DNA of 52,611 nt from a bacterium. GTDB lineage: Bacteria > Bdellovibrionota_C > UBA2361 > SZUA-149. A program made the position numbers and the translations under genes. Positions 1-10,989 of the stretch are shown here, piece after piece. The stretch's first letter is position 1, and each line of letters opens with the position of its first letter. Below the pieces are notes generated by a model, which saw only the letters and a list, made by a program, of their open reading frames with translations, did no database searches and was not told the origin of the DNA. The stretch spans positions 1-52,611 of the forward strand of contig JAUIMJ010000002.1 in NCBI GenBank assembly GCA_030433295.1, read 5' to 3'.

Positions 1-407
1 GTTGATAAGTCTGACAGAACATCAGCTATCGGCGACACATAATCTACGCTTAGCGTTCGACCTCCCGCGACAGGTTCTTTTCGGTAGTGCCACTTCGAAA
101 AGAAATCACGACCATCAAGCCACTCCATCAAAAGGAAGCACCAACCGCAAGTAAACCCGCTATCAACCAAGTTGGGGACGCGGAGAACCCGAAAGGACTT
201 CGAAGATAATGCGGGCAGGAGTTCGACCTGAACCTCAAAAGGATACGGGACAACATCTAAATCTTGCCTAAACAGCTTCAAGGCATACCGCTCGCTCCCC
301 CTGCTTACTTCATAAACAGCTCGCTGGGCCTTGCTCGTTATCAAACGCGTCGGCGTATAGTCGACTAGCTCAGGGGACGAAAGAACCTTTTCATGCTCAT
401 TACACAT
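1..407 (-). CDS. Partial kinase/aminoglycoside phosphotransferase-like protein (N-terminal part; continues beyond left edge)
   Basis: Not in ORF track because truncated. Translating the reverse strand from ATG (complement 407..405) gives MCNEHEKVLSSPELVDYTPTRLITSKAQRAVYEVSRGSERYALKLFRQDLDVVPYPFEVQVELLPALSSKSFRVLRVPNLVDSGFTCGWCFLLMEWLDGRDFFSKWHY..., open to base 1; kinase N-lobe-like (RAVYEVSRGSERYALKLF, FLLMEWLDG). Confidence 0.7.
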   Translation of the reverse strand, partial: MCNEHEKVLSSPELVDYTPTRLITSKAQRAVYEVSRGSERYALKLFRQDLDVVPYPFEVQVELLPALSSKSFRVLRVPNLVDSGFTCGWCFLLMEWLDGRDFFSKWHYRKEPVAGGRTLSVDYVSPIADVLSDLS

Positions 408-449
408 CCGAGAGCCCAGTTAAATATACTCTACTCCTGAGAGTCGCAT

Positions 450-1871
450 TTACCTCGCCCGATCTAACGCCATAAGAGGCTGTTTCTGACCGGACTGGTC
501 CCTCACGATCAACTTAGCGCCTCCTAATTGTCCTGAGCGAATAAAATTACAACTGCGGCAGGTCACAGGAAGTGTACCTGAGGCAAAGGTGGATCGGAGC
601 TGCTGATATCCTTGTCCGCTCCAAATATCTGCAAAGCTTTTTTCTTTGACATTGCCGAGACTGGGAACTGAGCGAGATTGGCCGCAGGGTTTTACGGTCC
701 CATCAACTAAAATCATCGCGCGATCATACATAAGCCGACAGGCTCCCTCGACTTCGTTCGTCGGATGGAGTTGGTGATAGCAAGGCTTATGAGCATTGAG
801 AGCTTCTTTAGCTACACCATTCGCCGCTGGTAGATAAGGAGGAAGTTTTAGATCAATTCCCAGCTCAGCCGCTACTTGATAGGTCTCATCCAGGTAGCTG
901 TTCATCCGCTCAGGCTCTCTAGTCGGGTCTTGCTCTTGGGACCAAGGGAGATCTGGGAAGGGAACAACCCAGGCCGCCTGCAACTCTTGAGCGCCGTTCC
1001 GTTTGGCAAACTCAACCATGCGAGGCAACTCGTGAGCATTGCACCGCATGATGACGAAGCCAAAAATCAACTTAAAGCGCGGGAGTCTATGCTTATTTAT
1101 AAAAGCTAATGACTCAATAACTCTCGAAAACTTCGCCCGTTCGCGCACGTATTCATACGTTTTTGCGGTAGCGCCATCAATTGATACCGTCAATGTAGAA
1201 AAGGTTTCACCAATCAGACGTCCGATACTGTCATCAATGACACTCGCATTCGTGACGGTATTAAGTTTTACCTCGTTCTGCTGAAAGATTCGAATGATTT
1301 TCTCAATGTCAGGATTTAGGAAGGGCTCCCCTCCTCCGTGCATTTTTGTGTCAGAAATAAATGGCAGCGCTGGACGCAAACGTTCCATTACCTCCATCTC
1401 AATATGTTGAATTTTTCGAGTTCGACCTGGCCTGACAATCGAGCACATACGACACCGAAGATTACAGTACGTGCTCATTTCTACGTGTAAAAGTTTGGGA
1501 TAGCTTACTAACTCGAAGTGTTGTTTTCTGATATTGCGTCGAATGTGATAGCGATTTCGCTCCTTTAGTATATCTAGTTGACCTCGTTTTCTTAGCCATT
1601 CAATTACAAAGCTTCTTCGCAAAACTGAACTTTTATTGAATGCCGTCTGGTCAAGGAGATACCCCCTGGGGTTATGATACAGACCCAAAGCATGGTTCTT
1701 GAGTCGGATGAGAATTCGCCTTCCCTCGGCGAAGAAATAAGGGACAATTCGTTCCGGGTTATTGTAGGCCTTAGCGAAGCGCTCTGCGGTCCAGACTGAA
1801 ATCACGAATGCACTCCCAAGCTTAACAGAATATCGAAAAACAACCTCAAACCAGACCGTTTCCCGAATCAT
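450..1871 (-). CDS. Radical SAM/SPASM domain protein
   Basis: CNLRCRMC (CxxxCxxC) radical SAM motif, GGGEPFLNP, C-terminal Cys-rich SPASM-like region (VKPCGQSRSVPSLGNVKEKSFADIWSG...CRSCNF). Confidence 0.9.
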   Translation of the reverse strand: MIRETVWFEVVFRYSVKLGSAFVISVWTAERFAKAYNNPERIVPYFFAEGRRILIRLKNHALGLYHNPRGYLLDQTAFNKSSVLRRSFVIEWLRKRGQLDILKERNRYHIRRNIRKQHFELVSYPKLLHVEMSTYCNLRCRMCSIVRPGRTRKIQHIEMEVMERLRPALPFISDTKMHGGGEPFLNPDIEKIIRIFQQNEVKLNTVTNASVIDDSIGRLIGETFSTLTVSIDGATAKTYEYVRERAKFSRVIESLAFINKHRLPRFKLIFGFVIMRCNAHELPRMVEFAKRNGAQELQAAWVVPFPDLPWSQEQDPTREPERMNSYLDETYQVAAELGIDLKLPPYLPAANGVAKEALNAHKPCYHQLHPTNEVEGACRLMYDRAMILVDGTVKPCGQSRSVPSLGNVKEKSFADIWSGQGYQQLRSTFASGTLPVTCRSCNFIRSGQLGGAKLIVRDQSGQKQPLMALDRAR

Positions 1872-2189
1872 AAGGTTCAGGTTTGTTCAGGGAATGGCAG
1901 CAAGCAACTCACCGTAATAACAGTCCCCTACTGCTATTACGGTTTATTTCTACTAGTTCAGTTTTCGAATGTAAATTTCGCTTAGTCTGCCCTGGGGCCG
2001 CGAACAGAGCACTCCCCACCCCGCGGAGCCACAGCCCCCAACCTTGCTTTCAGCAGCATGAAGCTATAATATTCCCAGCAAAGATAGTCGGGAATTATCG
2101 TGCATTTTGGTGAAAAAGTTTTTTGCGGCCTGTGAATTACTCAAGCAAGTAGTTAAAATCGCTGTTTTTTCTTTTTTCGCCCCCCGGCC

Positions 2190-2218
2190 TTGACACCGGG
2201 CCATGCCGTGCTTAAAAG
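2190..2218 (+). promoter_or_regulatory. Candidate sigma70-type promoter upstream of groES
   Basis: TTGACA, 17-nt spacer, TAAAAG; followed at 2219-2239 by dyad AACTC-N11-GAGTT. Confidence 0.4.
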
Positions 2219-2363
2219 AACTCTCGAACGAAGGGAGTTTTCGACAATTTTCGCTCAGAAAAAGAATGGCGCGTGAGGAACTGCATGGCTCCGGGAGCCG
2301 CTGAACGCGTAGGGTATTACTAACAACATCCATTTGGTGAAGTAACCAGAGGAGAAGGAAAAC

Positions 2364-2651
2364 ATGAGTTTACGTCCACTACACGACAGAATCCTCGTTG
2401 AAAGACTTGAAGAGGAATCTGTGAGCAAAGGCGGAATTATTATCCCAGATTCCGCTAAGGAAAAGCCGCAGAGAGGGAAAGTCGTCGCTGCCGGTAAAGG
2501 CAAGGTTTCAGAAGACGGCACCGTTCGTCCTCTCGACGTAAAAGCAGGCGATGTAGTGCTTTTCGGTAAGTATGCCGGCACTGAAGTCAAAATCGAAAAC
2601 GAAGACCGTCTCATCATGCGTGAAGACGACGTTCTTGCCGTTATCGAATAG
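2364..2651 (+). CDS. groES: Co-chaperonin GroES
   Basis: 95 aa, [18 protein letters not shown]...[25 protein letters not shown]; immediately upstream of groEL. Confidence 0.98.
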   Translation: MSLRPLHDRILVERLEEESVSKGGIIIPDSAKEKPQRGKVVAAGKGKVSEDGTVRPLDVKAGDVVLFGKYAGTEVKIENEDRLIMREDDVLAVIE

Positions 2652-2676
2652 TTGCTACGCAAGAGTAATAGACTGA

Positions 2677-4371
<1,695 letters not shown>

Positions 4372-4440
4372 TTTCCCCCTGAAACCCGCAGAGGTGCTGC
4401 TTCGCGGCAGCCCCTCTGCACCGCCTCATACGGCAGCTAA

Positions 4441-4473
4441 GCCCCGGTTGATTTCAGCCGGGGCTTTTTTTTT
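4441..4473 (+). terminator. Rho-independent terminator after groEL
   Basis: GCCCCGG-N10-CCGGGGC followed by nine T. Confidence 0.9.
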
Positions 4474-4480
4474 GCGCAGA

Positions 4481-5515
4481 CTATAGCTTTGCGATCCTCA
4501 GGCCGGGAAGATCAAAACCGGCTGAACAGTAGTGCACCGCTTTGTCCGGTGTGCCACCTGCCACTCCGTAGCTCAGGGATTTCCCCTCGTAGGCCAGCAA
4601 GGCGTGCTGATGACGCTCCGGATCGCGCAGGGCCTCGTCGATGCGTCGAAAGAGAAGCAATGAATCGCTAATTGCATCCTCAAGTAATTCATCAACCGTC
4701 TTTTCACAGCCCTCACCGGTAATCGGATTTTTAAACAAAAGAGGGGAGTCAAAAATACTGGCCTTTTGCGTTCGCCCCCTGGAGAAAAGAACTTCAAGCG
4801 GCGCAAGCTGGGGACGTAGGTAGAGCAAGCCTTTAGCCAGCGCACCCCATGCGGGTGAGAGAAACAGGCGCTGTAGTTTGCTAAAGTGAGAGAAGCTTCG
4901 ATCCCAGGTCATCTCGCTGCTCGCTCCGGAGGCCACGTAGGCTGCCGGACTGAAATGCCGATCGAGAAATTCACATACGCGGGCGAAGTCAGAGCGCAGT
5001 CCCGAGATATCCACGGCGATCAGGTTCCTGTTCTTAAAATCGCGCTTTCCTGAATAATAACTGTCCAGATAGGTTTCAAAAAGCCGATGCCGACGGCGCG
5101 CCTCTTCTCGTTTCTCCGGGTCTTCGTGGTAGTAGTTGCCCGTGAAGTAATTTACGACAGGATGAAAAACCACATCGCACGCATAGTGGGTAAGCATCCC
5201 GAGCATGAAACTCATCAGGCAGCCGCGCAGATGTTCATCCGGTACCTGACTGGCTGCCAGTATGGCCTCTGCCATAGGAGCAAAGGTATTCTGTCCGCTA
5301 CGGCCGTGCAGCACTTCAGACACCTTCTCAAAAGGCGTGCCCCCCATACGGTAATAATAGGGGGCATCGTGAGCAACAGAGCCAAGCAAAAGGGCGTGGG
5401 GAAACTTCCGACAATAGTCTAAGAGCTGCGACATCTGCGGCCCACCGGGGACATCCCCCTCAAGCCGCTGTGCGACATCATGCGCAACAGACCAATGAAC
5501 TATCTCTCTCGGCAC
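4481..5515 (-). CDS. Zinc-dependent phospholipase C-like domain protein
   Basis: HWSVAHDVAQ, LLGSVAHDAPYYYR, LTHYACDVVFHPVVNYFTG: His/Asp pattern of the Zn_dep_PLPC family. Confidence 0.75.
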   Translation of the reverse strand: MPREIVHWSVAHDVAQRLEGDVPGGPQMSQLLDYCRKFPHALLLGSVAHDAPYYYRMGGTPFEKVSEVLHGRSGQNTFAPMAEAILAASQVPDEHLRGCLMSFMLGMLTHYACDVVFHPVVNYFTGNYYHEDPEKREEARRRHRLFETYLDSYYSGKRDFKNRNLIAVDISGLRSDFARVCEFLDRHFSPAAYVASGASSEMTWDRSFSHFSKLQRLFLSPAWGALAKGLLYLRPQLAPLEVLFSRGRTQKASIFDSPLLFKNPITGEGCEKTVDELLEDAISDSLLLFRRIDEALRDPERHQHALLAYEGKSLSYGVAGGTPDKAVHYCSAGFDLPGLRIAKL

Positions 5516-5554
5516 CTTCTCTACCCTCTACGACTCTCTCAATCTGCTCTGTTC

Positions 5555-6502
5555 TTACGCGGACTCCGATCCGCGCCTACACAAAAAGGAAGTTATCTCG
5601 TCAATAACGTAGTCACGACGCAGGCCCATGGCCAGGGCGTGGTTTCCTCCCGGAACCCAGCGCGAAACCACCGTCGTATTGCTGCAGTACTTTCTCAATA
5701 TAAAAGGTACTCGTCCTGAGACATGGTGATCTTGAGGATCCTGCAGATAAAAAATCGGACAGCGAACTTTCCAGAGTTTTGCGAGCAGCTGCCTGCGAAT
5801 CTTAAGCATTCTCGCATTGGCGCCAAGCGAATGCTTCCTAAAGGCTCTTCGCTCTTTGGCAAAGGCCGTTTCGTCCTGAGGCGTTTTCTTTTTCACAAAG
5901 CCAAGTGTATCGAGCAGCGACTCCGGCAGATATGACAGCGTTCCAAGAACCCATTCGCGCAGGCTGGATGAAAGAAGCAGCGGAACCGCCATTGCTACAA
6001 TTTTATCACCGTCTTTCATTTCGGTTTCCACTGCGGCATGCAAGGCCAGGAGACCACCAAAGGACTGACCGACCATGAAGACATTCTCATAACCGCTCTT
6101 AAGCAGATAGGTTCGAGATGAGACAGCATCCTCAAGCCAATCTGAGGTCGGCGTCAGGCGAAGCTCTTCGAGGGTCTCTCCATGCCCACTGAGGCAGGGA
6201 ACGAAAACATCAAAGCCCTCTTTCTGCAGAACAAGAGCAACCTCCTCTAACTCATACGGTGAAGACGTCATACCATGAATCAAAAGCGCCGCTTTGGAAG
6301 CAGGCGACTCCGAGCGTAAAATCCGGCTCTGCGGCCTCCCGAGGGCCGCTGGCAGTGTGCTGTCTTTCGATGTCGCTTGTGAATCTTCCATTGTATCTCT
6401 AGGATCTGTATCTCTACGATCGCCGCATAATGCGCACGGATATAAAAAACCTAGAGTAGACGTAAGAGAAAAGGTAACAATCCAAAACGACTTCTCTATC
6501 AT
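5555..6502 (-). CDS. Alpha/beta hydrolase (serine aminopeptidase S33/esterase-like)
   Basis: LLIHGMTSSPYEL, GQSFGG nucleophile elbow, C-terminal GGNHAL. True start probably internal. Confidence 0.8.
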   Translation of the reverse strand: MIEKSFWIVTFSLTSTLGFLYPCALCGDRRDTDPRDTMEDSQATSKDSTLPAALGRPQSRILRSESPASKAALLIHGMTSSPYELEEVALVLQKEGFDVFVPCLSGHGETLEELRLTPTSDWLEDAVSSRTYLLKSGYENVFMVGQSFGGLLALHAAVETEMKDGDKIVAMAVPLLLSSSLREWVLGTLSYLPESLLDTLGFVKKKTPQDETAFAKERRAFRKHSLGANARMLKIRRQLLAKLWKVRCPIFYLQDPQDHHVSGRVPFILRKYCSNTTVVSRWVPGGNHALAMGLRRDYVIDEITSFLCRRGSESA

Positions 6503-6550
6503 CTATAAAAAGCATGTGCGCAAATCCATTCGGTATCACATCATAGAGTC

Positions 6551-7321
6551 ATGTCTAAAAGAAGAAGGAAAGACAAAAAGGCAAGAGAAGCAGCGCTGAA
6601 GGAGAAGAATCCCTTCAGTCTGTGGTTCCTTTTTGCCATTCCGAGCAATTTTCTGCTGGGCTGTGCCTGCATCATTGCGCTTATCGGACTTCAGGAGTTC
6701 GCCGTTCTTCGCTCACAGACCCTGACCTGTTTCGGAACAGGAGTTCTGGGCAGTCTGATTATCATCGGCACCACTAAAATGCATAAGCTCCGGACCTTCA
6801 TTCATGAGCTCAAGCATGCATTTGTCGTGGTGTTTACCGGAAACAAGGTCAAAGACTTTCATTTCGATACCCATACGGGACATGTCTCCTTCACCATGTG
6901 CTCTACCAAGGTTCACTTCGCACCGCTCATCACCCTTGCACCCTATTTTTTCCCGATGTTTTCTCTCCCGCTCCTGATAATCTGCATACTCTGCGATCAG
7001 CTCTACATCTACCCCCTGTCATTTGCTCTGGGTTTTGCTTTGGCTGCTGACATATCCATGGGGTTTACCGAACTGCATCCCCATCAGTCCGATCTGCACA
7101 GAGTACCCGGCGGCTTTATCTTTGCCCTGCTCTACCTCAGTGGCTTTCATTTGTTGTGGACTGCCTTCGTGCTGATCTGGGTGTTTGCCGGACGCAATGG
7201 ATACGTCTACACGGGATACCTGATGCTGGAATTTGTTGAACTGCTCGCACAGAGACTGGAGCCAATGCTGGCCTTATACCTCGACCAAAGGTGCCTGGAA
7301 AAGGCTGGTACCAAGGTGTAA
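6551..7321 (+). CDS. Multi-TM protein with HELKH motif (M50-like putative membrane metalloprotease)
   Basis: 256 aa, several hydrophobic segments, FIHELKHAFVVVFTGNKVKDFHFDTHTGHVSF. Confidence 0.55.
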   Translation: MSKRRRKDKKAREAALKEKNPFSLWFLFAIPSNFLLGCACIIALIGLQEFAVLRSQTLTCFGTGVLGSLIIIGTTKMHKLRTFIHELKHAFVVVFTGNKVKDFHFDTHTGHVSFTMCSTKVHFAPLITLAPYFFPMFSLPLLIICILCDQLYIYPLSFALGFALAADISMGFTELHPHQSDLHRVPGGFIFALLYLSGFHLLWTAFVLIWVFAGRNGYVYTGYLMLEFVELLAQRLEPMLALYLDQRCLEKAGTKV

Positions 7322-7341
7322 TCCGGGAAATAAGTAGCGGT

Positions 7342-7887
7342 CTAGAAAGAGACGAGGTGATCGCTGTCATCGACGACGGCGGGCGCTTGCTCATCTATAG
7401 GATTCTCTTCGGCTGCATCACTGTCTGTTCCGTCGACCCAATCGCGCAAGCCCTGTCCGGCTTCTGCAGAAAGCTCATCGACACCCTCGTTGAGATAATC
7501 AATAAAGCTGGCAAACCAACCTTTTTCTTTTTTTACTTTCACCGGCTTCTTTGCAGAGAGCTGAGCACGCTGACCTTCCCGCGGTATGCGAATGTCCCCG
7601 GTATCTATCGCCTCAGTAACGATACCCTTTCCCTTTGCAATTTTTACATCGATACTCGTCTTTACCTTGTTCGCCATGGGAGCAGCACCGGAAAATACGC
7701 CAACGACGGACTGATAGCCCGTATAGAGCAACCAGATAAGAAGAAAACCCAAAAGATAACTCATAAAATCGGGCAGCTCAGGAAGTATCTTGGTACCTTC
7801 GTAGCTCAGACCACGCTGCTCGAGAAGTTTCTTTGGGCTTCCACCTCTATTGATTGAGTTCTGTTCCATAGCCGTATAATACTGCAC
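7342..7887 (-). CDS. Hypothetical single-TM protein with acidic C-terminus
   Basis: TM-like LPDFMSYLLGFLLIWLLYTGYQSVVGVFSG and soluble charged tail; preferred over the opposite overlapping ORF. Start may be at MEQNS. Confidence 0.55.
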   Translation of the reverse strand: MQYYTAMEQNSINRGGSPKKLLEQRGLSYEGTKILPELPDFMSYLLGFLLIWLLYTGYQSVVGVFSGAAPMANKVKTSIDVKIAKGKGIVTEAIDTGDIRIPREGQRAQLSAKKPVKVKKEKGWFASFIDYLNEGVDELSAEAGQGLRDWVDGTDSDAAEENPIDEQAPAVVDDSDHLVSF

Positions 7888-8135
7888 AAATCTGCTTTAG
7901 TACCTTGTGGTACGCCCCCCAAACGGGAAAAAGCGATACCTCTGTTGAATAGATATTAGAACCTCCTTTCTGCTCTGATGCAGGAAGGAACCGACTAAAC
8001 TACAGCGGTTTTAGCTTACATCATTGTTATGCATCATTGTTAACAAAGGATAACCTTAGGCAGAGCGTAAATTATATCGTTATTTTAGGCACTTAGCGAA
8101 GAAGTAAAAAACGGATATCCCGAGAGTCGGCACGA

Positions 8136-9227
8136 GTGCTGCCTACCCGGGCACATGCTTTTAGAATCATCACCATGAGAAGTATCAACACCGAAGTAAA
8201 AGACGGGGCACAATCAGACCCTGATAGCCCAGAATCTCCGCAAGGCGGGACCGTCCCCGACGGGGGCTCAGCGATTCTTGGTCGCGCTCTTGCCGCACTC
8301 ATCGATTACGTACTGCTCCAGGCAATCATGTTCGCCTGCACACAGCGTTTTCCCGACTCCGACCTGGCGTACTACTTCGCATTAATGCTGGGGGCGATTT
8401 ACCTGGTGGCCGGCAACAGTTGTGTGATGCGAGGTCAAACGCTTGGAAAAAAGGTTTTCGGTCTTCGCGTCCTGTCCCTTCCTTTCGAGGATGAGTCGCC
8501 GTATCTCAGCCTGAGTCGTTCCTTCTATCGATACCTCGGCCTCTACGGCGGCATGGTATTGCTCAAAGAAGTCCCGAGCCTGTTGTTTCGCGCCTACGGT
8601 GTTGTCGCTCCCATATACCTTTTAGACTCCTACATGCTCCCTGCATTGATGTACCCCATTGCCCTGTTTCTCTCCGTTCTGATCCATCCATGGCAAAGAG
8701 GTCTGCACGATGGCCTGGCATCCAGTATTGTCGTTCGCTCTTCAATAGAACCTCCGGCAGGCTTTCAGGATGAACACTACGGCCTTGGTTTAAAAAAGAG
8801 TCTTATCATCGGTGCAATTGCCGGTATTCTCGGCAGTATCTTTTGGACTCTCAGCGTAGTGCATCCGCCTCAGATACGCGCGCTGTATGAGCATCGTTTT
8901 GCCCTTGAGCAGCAGTTTCCCGTGCGCATGTATCGGGCCGATCTCGAAGCCGATGGGGCCCATCTTCATTTGATTCTCATCGGTGAACAGGATGGAAAAA
9001 AGCTCGCTACTGCAATTGCAGAGTATGCAGCACCGATTATTTCACCGATCATTTCTCCGAATGCCTTTTCTCAAGCTACGAGCGAGGAAAATGTGCTATT
9101 ATTGAGTTTCTACCGTCAGAACGCGGTGTCCGAGGAAGGAAAGGAAACGCAGGAGGCCATGAGTCAGCGCTTTCGCTACAGCTTTGCAAACAATACACTC
9201 GAAGAAGTGATTGAAACTGACCAGTAA
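8136..9227 (+). CDS. RDD family membrane protein
   Basis: ILGRALAALIDYVLLQAIMFA, MRGQTLGKKVFGLRVLSLPFEDESPYLSLSRSFYRYLG (RDD signature). Start likely about 8174 (MRSINTEV). Confidence 0.8.
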   Translation: MLPTRAHAFRIITMRSINTEVKDGAQSDPDSPESPQGGTVPDGGSAILGRALAALIDYVLLQAIMFACTQRFPDSDLAYYFALMLGAIYLVAGNSCVMRGQTLGKKVFGLRVLSLPFEDESPYLSLSRSFYRYLGLYGGMVLLKEVPSLLFRAYGVVAPIYLLDSYMLPALMYPIALFLSVLIHPWQRGLHDGLASSIVVRSSIEPPAGFQDEHYGLGLKKSLIIGAIAGILGSIFWTLSVVHPPQIRALYEHRFALEQQFPVRMYRADLEADGAHLHLILIGEQDGKKLATAIAEYAAPIISPIISPNAFSQATSEENVLLLSFYRQNAVSEEGKETQEAMSQRFRYSFANNTLEEVIETDQ

Positions 9228-9243
9228 ATAGGAAGCTCGCCGC

Positions 9244-10074
9244 ATGGCTGTAATTCTCACCGTTACTCCCGACGCATCGGCTCAGGAAAAGATTGAGCCA
9301 ATTGCCCTCGAGTACAACTTCAGACAGAAACATGTCGCGTCTATTGAAGCTGCAGAAGAATGGCTGGGGCTACAGACATTTGATGTAATCCTGGTTGACT
9401 CCAGGTTTGGAGAGTCAGAAGCAGTCGAACTCCTTGGAAAAGCCTGGAACAAAAATCCCTTTATTCTCGGAATCGTTTTTAATCTCGAAGAAAAAGTTCG
9501 AGACATCTGGGCAGCGGTTTTGCAGGGCGCAAAAATATTCTCCGGCGAAACTGCTCTTGCCGATCTGCGAAAGTGCCTGCAAACACTTCCAAAGGAAATT
9601 CAGCTCGGCACCCAGACTGAGATGGCAATTCTGATTGTGGAGGATCTCGATGCACCACGGGATATCATCTGCGCCTACGTCGAATCGATGGGATATCCTC
9701 GTGTCGACGGTGTAAGTTCCGCAGATGAATGTCTCGCTCGTTTGTCGGAGCGCCCGAATTACTACTTCTGCGTCATCAGTGATTTATTCATGCCGAAGAT
9801 GAACGGAATGCAGCTCATTCAGGAAATTCGATGTAATGAGGAAACTGCGGGTCTTCCGGTGCTCGTCCTGACTTCTGCTCCGACAACCGACAATCTGCTG
9901 GATTGCGTAAAAGCAGGGGCCACGGGTTTCCTCGCCAAGCCACTCAACAAAAAAATTCTGAAAGCAGAACTGGAGAAGGCAAAAAGAATTCGCCTATCCC
10001 GTCAGCCAGCACGTCTTTGCGCTCCTGAAGACGCACATCTGCTGGAAGACGCACTGCTTAAATTAGCCCGCTAA
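9244..10074 (+). CDS. Response-regulator-type protein with two receiver-like domains
   Basis: C-terminal receiver MAILIVEDLDAPRD...CVISDLFMPKMNGMQLIQEIR...VLVLTSAP...AGATGFLAKPL; N-terminal receiver-like FDVILVDSRFGESEAVELLGKA. No output domain seen. Confidence 0.85.
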   Translation: MAVILTVTPDASAQEKIEPIALEYNFRQKHVASIEAAEEWLGLQTFDVILVDSRFGESEAVELLGKAWNKNPFILGIVFNLEEKVRDIWAAVLQGAKIFSGETALADLRKCLQTLPKEIQLGTQTEMAILIVEDLDAPRDIICAYVESMGYPRVDGVSSADECLARLSERPNYYFCVISDLFMPKMNGMQLIQEIRCNEETAGLPVLVLTSAPTTDNLLDCVKAGATGFLAKPLNKKILKAELEKAKRIRLSRQPARLCAPEDAHLLEDALLKLAR

Positions 10075-10100
10075 AACTTCTAACAGCACTAGAAAAGCAA

Positions 10101-10841
10101 ATGAATATCATAAAATCTGTCTATGCAATTTTACAGGGCCTGCTCATCTGCCTGACTCGTCCCCAGGTAAGAAAACTCGCCATGGTGCCCTGGCTCGTAG
10201 GTGTCTTCTGCTATATGGGTTCGGTATATCTCGCCTATGTGTACCATGCGGATATTTTGGCTCAGATGGTGGATTCACCGGACGCCTGGTATTCCTACAT
10301 TTTATATGGCCTCGCGTGGATAGCGGTTACTGCAATACTCGCGGTTGCCACCCTGTTTGTCACGATGATGATGGTACTCATCCTTACGAGTGCCTTTCAG
10401 ACCGCAATTGCGACTGCCGTGTTGCGTGAACTCAATGAAGAAACACCAGAGGAGGAACAGGGATTTGCGGCTCTGATGCGCGAGACTCGGAGGACTATTT
10501 TTGTTGAGATCGCAAAACTCTTCTGGCTGGTGCCCCTCTTCATCATCCTGTTTTTTGTCGGATTCGTTCCCCTGCTCACACCTATCGCCTTTTTGCTCGG
10601 GTCCTGGCTTCTTGCGTATCAGTTCGTTGATATCGTGCTTGATGTGTACAAGTTGAAGTCCGGCAAGCGTCTTGGTTTTGCCATGAAAAACGCCGTGCCG
10701 GTCACCGTTTTCGGAGCTTCGCTCAGCCTCTGCTGGACAATTCCCTTCCTCGGTTTCCTCCTGCCGCCCGCTGCTGTTGCCGGAGCTGCCTGGCTCATGA
10801 GCGACACCGCTCTGCTTAAAACTTTGGAACACAAGGAATAA
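10101..10841 (+). CDS. EI24/CysZ-like membrane protein
   Basis: 246 aa, multiple TM, MNIIKSVYAILQGLLICLTRPQVRKLAMVPWLVG and ELNEETPEEE loop typical of EI24-domain proteins. Confidence 0.65.
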   Translation: MNIIKSVYAILQGLLICLTRPQVRKLAMVPWLVGVFCYMGSVYLAYVYHADILAQMVDSPDAWYSYILYGLAWIAVTAILAVATLFVTMMMVLILTSAFQTAIATAVLRELNEETPEEEQGFAALMRETRRTIFVEIAKLFWLVPLFIILFFVGFVPLLTPIAFLLGSWLLAYQFVDIVLDVYKLKSGKRLGFAMKNAVPVTVFGASLSLCWTIPFLGFLLPPAAVAGAAWLMSDTALLKTLEHKE

Positions 10842-10989
10842 ACTCGTAACTTCAGTTACTTAGCCCCCAAGGGCACAGAGACTGAAAAATCAAGTGAAGT
10901 CCGCAATCTGCCGATACTTATAGAGAATTGTTTTCCGAAGCGGGAATTGCGACGCCGCCCGGAAAACGAGAATTCAAGGGAAAACGAGA

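Noticed and set aside
7291-7857. 188-aa plus ORF opposite 7342..7887
   Set aside because: Minus-strand product has a coherent TM plus charged tail; plus product is Cys-rich with no pattern. Not fully decisive.
8088-8096. GGCAC in the recurrent motif as a sigma54 -24 element
   Set aside because: No GC/TTGC at the required -12 spacing in any of the four copies.
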